Positions 7,390 to 12,123 of a DNA stretch of 12,123 bases are shown here, piece by piece. The notes below the pieces were generated by a model, which had not been told where the DNA came from, ran no database searches, and saw nothing but the letters and a program-made list of their open reading frames with translations. This DNA comes from Bacteroidetes bacterium UBA7692 (GTDB lineage Bacteria; Bacteroidota; Bacteroidia; Chitinophagales; LD1). The position numbers and the translations under genes were made by a program. Location of the stretch: NCBI GenBank assembly GCA_002482725.1, contig DLGO01000130.1, positions 45,075 to 57,197 on the forward strand. Direction: 5' to 3'. Each line of letters opens with the position of its first letter. The stretch's first letter is position 1.

Positions 7390-8244
7390 ATGATGCGCAT
7401 ACTGGTAACAGGGGCTAACGGGCAAGTAGGCAGTGAATTGAAGCAGCTGGAAAATACGCTGGCAGCAGAGTGGTATTTTACCACATCCACCGACCTGAAT
7501 ATCGGTGATGAAGCTGCTGTAAAAGCCTACATAGAAAAGCTAAGGCCAACTGTAGTCATCAACTGTGCTGCCTATACCGCAGTAGATAAGGCTGAGACTG
7601 AAAAAGAGCAGGCTTTTCTAATAAACGGAAGCGCTGTAGGCTATATAGCTAAAAGCTGCAGCGCAGTAGGGGCAACACTTATTCATATTTCTACTGATTT
7701 TATTTTTGATGGAACAGCATCATCCCCACTTACAGAAGAGGCTTCTTCCAATCCCATAAGCGTGTATGGTGCCAGTAAGCTACAGGGTGAAACAGAGGCA
7801 TTGCAGTATTGCAGCAATACTATCATACTGCGTACCTCATGGGTATATTCATCTTTTGGCAATAATTTTGTGAAGACTATACTGCGCCTGTGCAGGGAGA
7901 AGCCCGCCTTGAATGTAATATTTGACCAGGTAGGCACACCTACTTATGCAGCGGACCTTGCAAAAGCTATTGTTGAAATTATCAGCAACACTGCGCACCT
8001 GCAACAGTATGGCGTGTACCACTACAGTAATGAAGGGGTTGCCAGCTGGTTCGACTTTGCGGTGGCCATACGCGATATAGCACATCTGCAAACACCGATA
8101 TCACCAATAGAAACGAGTCAGTACCCCACACCAGCTGCGAGGCCGCATTATAGCCTGCTGAACAAAAAGAAATTCAAAGATACATTTGGCCTAGCCATAC
8201 CTTACTGGCGCGAAAGCCTGGAAAGGTGTATGCAGAAGCTATAA
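7390..8244 (+). CDS. rfbD: dTDP-4-dehydrorhamnose reductase
   Basis: Cytoplasmic extended-SDR enzyme that reduces dTDP-4-dehydro-L-rhamnose to dTDP-L-rhamnose, the last step in making this sugar donor for surface polysaccharides. GANGQVG (8-14) is the nucleotide-binding glycine motif. INCAAYTAVDKAE (57-69) is characteristic of the RmlD family. HISTDFIFDG (99-108) carries the active-site Ser/Thr, and YGASK (126-130) holds the catalytic Tyr126 and Lys130. RTSWVYSSFGNNFVKTIL and DQVGTPTYAADLA are further family blocks. Length 284 is typical. The start has two adjacent ATGs (7390, 7393); either may be used. The rmlA, rmlB and rmlC partners are not adjacent, so the pathway genes are split or this is a lone copy. 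The gene abuts the convergent secreted-protein gene with no intervening base. Confidence 0.95.
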   Translation: MMRILVTGANGQVGSELKQLENTLAAEWYFTTSTDLNIGDEAAVKAYIEKLRPTVVINCAAYTAVDKAETEKEQAFLINGSAVGYIAKSCSAVGATLIHISTDFIFDGTASSPLTEEASSNPISVYGASKLQGETEALQYCSNTIILRTSWVYSSFGNNFVKTILRLCREKPALNVIFDQVGTPTYAADLAKAIVEIISNTAHLQQYGVYHYSNEGVASWFDFAVAIRDIAHLQTPISPIETSQYPTPAARPHYSLLNKKKFKDTFGLAIPYWRESLERCMQKL

Positions 8245-9243
8245 TCAGTTTAATACGGAAAAGCGCAGGGTTTTAACCTCGCCTGTTTTATCTCTCAGGT
8301 GTACAAAGTACAAGCCTGCCGGCAGGCTATGGATGGATATTTCACCTTCGCCCAAGACTCCCCTTTGCACAGATGCCCCATTTACATTGTAGATAGCATA
8401 AGATTCAAAGAGCTTACTGTTTGATACATACACGGTACCTTTTGCAGGATTAGGGTAAAGTATTACATGCTTCATTTGTGCCTCATCCACGCCCAAGGGT
8501 TCATTGGGCTCTTCAGGGGTAGAAATATCTGCTCTCTTCTTACCGGAGTTTACCACATTCAAATCGGGTGTTTGCAGTATTCCTACCGTGGTTAGTATGG
8601 TTCTGTCCCACCCGTTGCTTATTTTATATTTAAAAGAATACAAGGCACTATCTCCAACCTGTTGCGGCAGAGCGATATTCATACCTGATGCAGAAGTAAG
8701 TGCTTTACGGAATACCGAAAAGTGGTTATTAATACCATTGGGGGCCATGTAACTTACAATATCCTCTGTAACGCATACAAACAACTGTGCGCTGCTCAAA
8801 GTATCAGGGCCTCTGCGGAATACCGTACAACTTACCGATGCAGAATCGCCGGTAGTGGTGGCCGAATGCCTCAACACCACTTCAAAGTCCGACTGCTGGC
8901 CCAGAAAAGGCCTGATATCGCTTGTATCGAAAACACCAGTAATCAATTGCCCTTGTAAGAAAATATCAGGGGTAGAACCATAAGTATTGTAATGATTTGT
9001 CCTCTCATCATTCTCTATAGGGTTTTGCTGCGAAAAGAAGCAATTGGAGTATGGAGCACTGGGATAATAGGTTATACGAGTCACCTGGGGAAACTTAGCC
9101 AACGCCTGGTATATACCAGGATCTTTGGCTCCGCAAATACTACAGCGGGTATTGGAAAATAATTCTGATACTACCTGCCTGTTCACTTGCGAGTAAGTGA
9201 TAACTGAACAAGTCAATAATGCATATAAGAATAGGTGCCTCAT
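8245..9243 (-). CDS. Omp28-like secreted protein with T9SS type A sorting domain
   Basis: A 332-residue exported protein. Residues 1-18 form a signal peptide (MRHLFLYALLTCSVITYS). The next part resembles the Omp28-related thioredoxin-like domain: VVSELFSNTRCSICGAKDPG (24-43), with a CxxC pair at Cys34/Cys37, then STPDIFLQGQ (90-99) in the position of the cis-Pro loop. A beta-rich middle domain spans about 118-228. Residues about 259-332 form a T9SS C-terminal sorting domain: VILYPNPAKGTVYV, YAIYNVNGASVQRG, SIHSLPAGLYFVHL and the terminal VKTLRFSVLN. Such proteins are carried across the outer membrane by type IX secretion, after which the tail is removed. An ATG at 9279 would add twelve residues before the signal peptide and was not used. 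Redox activity is inferred from the CxxC only. Confidence 0.88.
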   Translation of the reverse strand: MRHLFLYALLTCSVITYSQVNRQVVSELFSNTRCSICGAKDPGIYQALAKFPQVTRITYYPSAPYSNCFFSQQNPIENDERTNHYNTYGSTPDIFLQGQLITGVFDTSDIRPFLGQQSDFEVVLRHSATTTGDSASVSCTVFRRGPDTLSSAQLFVCVTEDIVSYMAPNGINNHFSVFRKALTSASGMNIALPQQVGDSALYSFKYKISNGWDRTILTTVGILQTPDLNVVNSGKKRADISTPEEPNEPLGVDEAQMKHVILYPNPAKGTVYVSNSKLFESYAIYNVNGASVQRGVLGEGEISIHSLPAGLYFVHLRDKTGEVKTLRFSVLN

Positions 9244-9368
9244 AACAAAATATGTGTAAATTAAATTCAGGTAAACCATACTAACGCTATTTATTCAAGT
9301 ATGGATTTATATAATTTTAATTATCTTGTTAAAAATAAGATGACTGCTATTTGAAAAATGCAAGCTAA

Positions 9369-10157
9369 ATGACAAATAGTGTACTTGATAACATAACACA
9401 GCAGATAAATGCGTTCCACAAAGTATCCTTAAAGGATATCAGCGCCAGTGCTTTGTTAAACCGTACTGATAAAAAATTCCTGCTGCCCGTAGAACGCATA
9501 CCTGAACTACTAAGGAGTATTGCACCATACTATTCCGTATTAAATATATCGGGTAAAAGTATTCACCCCTACGAAACCATTTACTTCGATACACCAGACT
9601 TTAAACTATACAAAGAACACCATATAGGTAAGCCAAACAGGATGAAAATACGATATCGCAGGTATGTAACAGGCGATGAAGTATTTTTTGAAATAAAGCA
9701 CAAACTGGGAGGCCTGCGCACGGGCAAAACCCGCATACCGCGCAAGATGATGGTTTTTGAACTGAGCCATGCAGAATGGGACCTAGTGCACACGAACAGC
9801 AAAGGCATCTATGGACTGGAAAGAAAACTGAATACTACGTTTGAAAGAATAACGCTGATAAATAAGGAGCAGGTAGAGCGTGTAACTATAGACATTTCGC
9901 TACAATTTGACAACTTCAATAAACACATAGCTTACCCGAACACGGCCATTGTAGAAGTAAAACAGAACAGCCTGAACACACAATCGCCGGCAACCAGACA
10001 ACTGCACAGCATGGGCTGCAAGCAATGTTCGTTTAGTAAATACGCCATAGGCACCGCCCTATTAGAACAATCTGTGAAACACAATCTGCTTAAACCTGCT
10101 ATTTTGCAACTTCAAAGAACAGAAAATGCCCACAGAGCAAGCGATTACCATATTTAG
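9369..10157 (+). CDS. VTC-domain protein, putative polyphosphate polymerase
   Basis: A 262-residue cytoplasmic protein filled by a VTC domain, the triphosphate-tunnel-metalloenzyme fold that makes polyphosphate from ATP in yeast Vtc4. Tunnel-type charged residues are visible in order: NRTDKKFLLP (31-40, Arg32 and Lys35/Lys36), YFDTPDFKLY (72-81), RMKIRYRRY (91-99), VFFEIKHK (105-112, Glu108/Lys110), KTRIPRK (120-126), RVTIDISLQF (171-180), the metal-type Glu in AIVEVKQ (193-199), and SKYAIG (223-228). There is no SPX domain and no membrane helix. The DUF4956 gene overlaps its end by 32 bases, so the two are translated together and probably work as a complex at the membrane. VTC and DUF4956 genes recur as neighbours in bacteria. 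Polymerase activity is inference; many bacterial members are untested. Confidence 0.9.
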   Translation: MTNSVLDNITQQINAFHKVSLKDISASALLNRTDKKFLLPVERIPELLRSIAPYYSVLNISGKSIHPYETIYFDTPDFKLYKEHHIGKPNRMKIRYRRYVTGDEVFFEIKHKLGGLRTGKTRIPRKMMVFELSHAEWDLVHTNSKGIYGLERKLNTTFERITLINKEQVERVTIDISLQFDNFNKHIAYPNTAIVEVKQNSLNTQSPATRQLHSMGCKQCSFSKYAIGTALLEQSVKHNLLKPAILQLQRTENAHRASDYHI

Positions 10158-10788
10158 CGCGCAAGGCCTCGAGTCACTCAGCGGCTTTATTATCAGGTTT
10201 ATCATCAACCTGTGCAGTATAGCGGCTATAGTGCGCTTCATTTATTACAGGACCTACAAAAACAAGGACTTTGTTTTTACCTTTTACCTGTTCAACCTTG
10301 TCAACTTTATCATCTGCTTCCTACTAAGCAGCGATAAGATCAATATGGGCTTTGCCTTTGGCCTATTTGCCATATTCTCCATACTGCGCTATCGCGCTAC
10401 TACGGTGCCTATAAGGGAAATGGCCTACCTGTTTATCAGCATCACCATCGGCCTTATCAATGCATTGGCAAGCATCCACCTGGGTCTATTGGAATTGCTA
10501 TTGGCCAACGTGGTTATTATCATTACCACCTGGGCACTGGAACACTTCAGCAACCTGCCGCATGAGAACTACAAACAGATAACCTACGAAAAAATAGAGC
10601 TGATACGCCCGGCACAGCTACCCGAACTATTGGCCGACCTGAAGGAAAAAACAGGATTGCCCATACACCGCGTGGAGATACTGAAAGTGGACTTTGTACG
10701 CGACACTGTATTCCTTAACGCATTTTACCATTCAAAGGAAAATGACACGCCATCAAGGGGATTGGTGGGTGGTGGCGATGGTGATTGA
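10126..10788 (+). CDS. DUF4956 membrane protein, partner of the VTC-domain protein
   Basis: A 220-residue integral inner-membrane protein. Hydrophobic segments lie at about 21-40, 49-68, 75-88, 98-117 and 120-138. Between the third and fourth is the family's conserved block FSILRYRATTVPIREMAYLF (84-103), with a basic pair and a Glu near the membrane. A soluble cytoplasmic part follows (about 145-202, PAQLPELLADLKEKTGLPIH then ILKVDFVRDTVFLNAFY), whose strand/helix order suggests a small ferredoxin-like or ACT-like fold. The Gly/Asp tail (GLVGGGDGD) looks disordered. The start at 10126 lies inside the VTC-domain gene and is the only Met before the first helix, so the overlap is real. The function is unknown. 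A role in anchoring the VTC enzyme or moving its product is inferred from the gene pairing. Confidence 0.9.
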   Translation: MPTEQAITIFSAQGLESLSGFIIRFIINLCSIAAIVRFIYYRTYKNKDFVFTFYLFNLVNFIICFLLSSDKINMGFAFGLFAIFSILRYRATTVPIREMAYLFISITIGLINALASIHLGLLELLLANVVIIITTWALEHFSNLPHENYKQITYEKIELIRPAQLPELLADLKEKTGLPIHRVEILKVDFVRDTVFLNAFYHSKENDTPSRGLVGGGDGD

Positions 10789-10863
10789 TGCATCATTGAT
10801 AATTCGATGACAAATCTTTCATAAATTATACCCAAACTTGTAGCACAAACTTAATATTCAGAA

Positions 10864-11520
10864 ATGGCACTAGATAAGTTCGGCATTGCGAAGCGCATAG
10901 CCAAAGAATTAAAAGACGGATACTACGTAAACCTGGGCATAGGCATACCTACGCTGGTGGCCAATTATATACCTGCAGGCATAGAGGTAATATTGCAATC
11001 CGAAAATGGATTGCTGGGCATGGGTCCCTTTCCTGTAGAGGCAGAAATAGATGCTGACCTGATAAATGCAGGTAAGCAAACTGTAACTACCATAAAGGGC
11101 GCATCGCTGTTCAGCAGCAGTGATAGCTTTGCCATGATACGTGGCGGACACATGGACTTTACCGTATTGGGCGCTATGGAAGTAGCAGAAAACGGTGATA
11201 TAGCCAATTGGAAAATACCCGGCAAAATGGTGAAAGGCATGGGTGGTGCTATGGACCTGGTAGCAAGCACCAAAAACATAATAGTAGCCATGATGCAGAC
11301 CAACCCAAAGGGAGAATCCAAGCTACTGCAGGCATGTACCTTGCCCATTACAGGCAAGGCGTGTATCAACCGCGTGGTAACGGATCTGGGCTTTTATGAA
11401 ATAAAGGATGGCGCTTTCCACTTGCTGGAAATAGCACCTGATGTAACCATAGAAGAAGTACAGGCCAAAACATTGGGCAAGCTGGTAATTGCCAAAAATC
11501 TAAAAGTGATAGAACTATAG
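10864..11520 (+). CDS. scoB: 3-oxoacid CoA-transferase subunit B
   Basis: The B (beta) subunit of a class I CoA-transferase (SCOT type), which moves CoA between succinyl-CoA or another acyl-CoA and a 3-oxoacid such as acetoacetate, through a glutamyl-CoA intermediate. LGIGIPTLVANYIP (24-37) is the conserved nucleotide/CoA-loop region. SENGLLGMGP (46-55) holds the catalytic Glu47. IRGGHMDFTVLGAMEV (92-107) and NWKIPGKMVKGMGGAMDL are further family blocks. Length 218 is normal for this subunit. Activity requires an A subunit, which is usually encoded next door, but the neighbours here are DUF4956 (75 bases upstream) and coaD (32 bases downstream). The A subunit must lie elsewhere if the enzyme is active. 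The family is secure; the acid used is not determined. Confidence 0.94.
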   Translation: MALDKFGIAKRIAKELKDGYYVNLGIGIPTLVANYIPAGIEVILQSENGLLGMGPFPVEAEIDADLINAGKQTVTTIKGASLFSSSDSFAMIRGGHMDFTVLGAMEVAENGDIANWKIPGKMVKGMGGAMDLVASTKNIIVAMMQTNPKGESKLLQACTLPITGKACINRVVTDLGFYEIKDGAFHLLEIAPDVTIEEVQAKTLGKLVIAKNLKVIEL

Positions 11521-11552
11521 CCGAAAGCCAAGCGTTTTAACAGATAAGAATT

Positions 11553-12026
11553 ATGAAAAAGATAGCCGTATTTCCGGGTTCATTCGACCCTATTACCACA
11601 GGGCATGTAGACATACTATTGCGCGCGTTACCGCTGTTCGATGAGGTGATAGTGGCCATAGGCGAAAACTCACAAAAGAAATACCTATATCCTCTGGAAA
11701 AAAGGATAGACTGGATAAAAAGGGTCTTCAAAAATCAGCCGAATATATCGGTAGAAACCTATCAGGGATTGACGGTTAATTTCTGCAAGGAGAAAAACGC
11801 GGACTATATCATTAGGGGCATTCGCTCTGCCGCAGACTTTGACTACGAGAAAACCATAGCGCACCTGAATAATGCTATGTTCCCGGAGATAGAAACCATC
11901 ATCATACTGGCTAAACCTGAGCTATCCTCTATCAGTTCTACCATAGTGCGCGAAATAATAAGGGGCAAGGGCAATGTGGCTAAATTTGTGCCGGAAGAAA
12001 TTGCCTCGGAAATGACAATAATATGA
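11553..12026 (+). CDS. coaD: Phosphopantetheine adenylyltransferase CoaD
   Basis: Cytoplasmic enzyme joining ATP and 4'-phosphopantetheine to give dephospho-CoA, the penultimate step of CoA synthesis. The nucleotidyltransferase start AVFPGSFDPITTGHVDIL (5-22) includes the TTGH motif (15-18). KYLYPLEKRIDWIK (43-56), DYIIRGIRSAADFDYE (84-99) and the C-terminal SSISSTIVRE (125-134), the ISSTxxR-type ATP-binding motif, complete the family pattern. The 157-residue length is typical. It follows scoB by 32 bases on the same strand, and its stop overlaps the next gene's ATG as ATGA. The pairing with a CoA-transferase may be chance. Confidence 0.97.
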   Translation: MKKIAVFPGSFDPITTGHVDILLRALPLFDEVIVAIGENSQKKYLYPLEKRIDWIKRVFKNQPNISVETYQGLTVNFCKEKNADYIIRGIRSAADFDYEKTIAHLNNAMFPEIETIIILAKPELSSISSTIVREIIRGKGNVAKFVPEEIASEMTII

Positions 12027-12123
12027 GACTACTGACTATTTGCTTATTGCTGCTTACCATGCCTGCGTTTGCACAGCGCTATTCGCAGGATTCACTTGCG
12101 TGGGAGCAGGTAAAAAGCCTGAG
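12023..12123 (+). CDS. Start of a secreted protein (cut by the window edge)
   Basis: Thirty-three codons are visible. The first 18 residues (MRLLTICLLLLTMPAFAQ) form a classic signal peptide: a short basic start, a Leu-rich core and an AFA-Q cleavage site. The mature part begins RYSQDSLAWEQ. The ATG overlaps the coaD stop (ATGA), implying translational coupling. The visible part is too short to name a family. Confidence 0.75.
   Translation, partial: MRLLTICLLLLTMPAFAQRYSQDSLAWEQVKSL

Noticed and set aside
9324..9342. Possible hairpin ATCTT...AAGAT before the VTC gene
   Set aside because: The stem is only five A/T-rich pairs with a nine-base loop, too weak to call a terminator or switch.
9358..9372. 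Four-codon mini-frame (MQAK) whose TGA overlaps the VTC gene's ATG
   Set aside because: It looks like a coupling leader, but a frame this short arises often by chance in A/T-rich leaders and no Shine-Dalgarno sequence precedes it.
10786..10795. Ten-base palindrome TGATGCATCA starting at the DUF4956 stop codon
   Set aside because: It is short, has no loop for a hairpin, has no U-run after it and is not repeated nearby; probably chance.
10909..11369. Minus-strand open frames across scoB
   Set aside because: They are antisense to a well-matched CoA-transferase subunit and show no domain of their own.

Overview
The window reads as chromosomal DNA of a Bacteroidota bacterium, most likely from the Chitinophagaceae or a near relative. 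The clues are a secreted protein with a type IX secretion (T9SS) C-terminal sorting domain, a PorT-like outer-membrane beta-barrel, a Bacteroidota-type FabI, a VTC-domain/DUF4956 gene pair, sequences fitting the Bacteroidota promoter -7 consensus TAnnTTTG, and the general absence of Shine-Dalgarno sequences before the genes. The genus is inferred from protein style only. No mobile element, CRISPR array, rRNA or tRNA was seen, and coding density is high.

Layout. Positions 1-2903 (minus) hold a POT/PTR2 peptide:proton symporter followed, with an 11-base overlap, by a large polytopic membrane protein of glycosyltransferase-C style that runs off the left edge. Positions 2966-4249 (plus) hold a stand-alone LON substrate-binding-domain protein and, after a 174-base gap containing a nested inverted repeat, a small membrane protein. 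Positions 4233-5006 (minus) encode a SAM-dependent methyltransferase, divergent from an outer-membrane barrel protein (5033-5830, plus). The two share a 16-base near-palindrome that carries a -7 box on each strand. Positions 5827-7279 (minus) are a likely acyltransferase-fabI lipid operon. Position 7390 onward (plus) is a dTDP-4-dehydrorhamnose reductase, which abuts a T9SS-exported Omp28-like protein (8245-9243, minus). From 9369 to the right edge everything is on the plus strand: VTC-domain protein, DUF4956 membrane protein (32-base overlap), CoA-transferase subunit B, phosphopantetheine adenylyltransferase (coaD) and the start of a secreted protein (ATGA overlap with coaD).

How the genes work together. 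Most are housekeeping or envelope functions: peptide uptake, fatty-acid and phospholipid synthesis, dTDP-rhamnose synthesis, CoA synthesis and CoA transfer, and outer-membrane or secreted proteins. The least understood unit is the VTC-DUF4956 pair, which looks like a membrane-tethered triphosphate-tunnel enzyme, possibly a polyphosphate polymerase, lacking the SPX sensor of the yeast complex. Three successive convergent gene pairs meet with overlapping or abutting stop codons and leave no room for separate terminators. No stretch over 300 bases lacks a gene.
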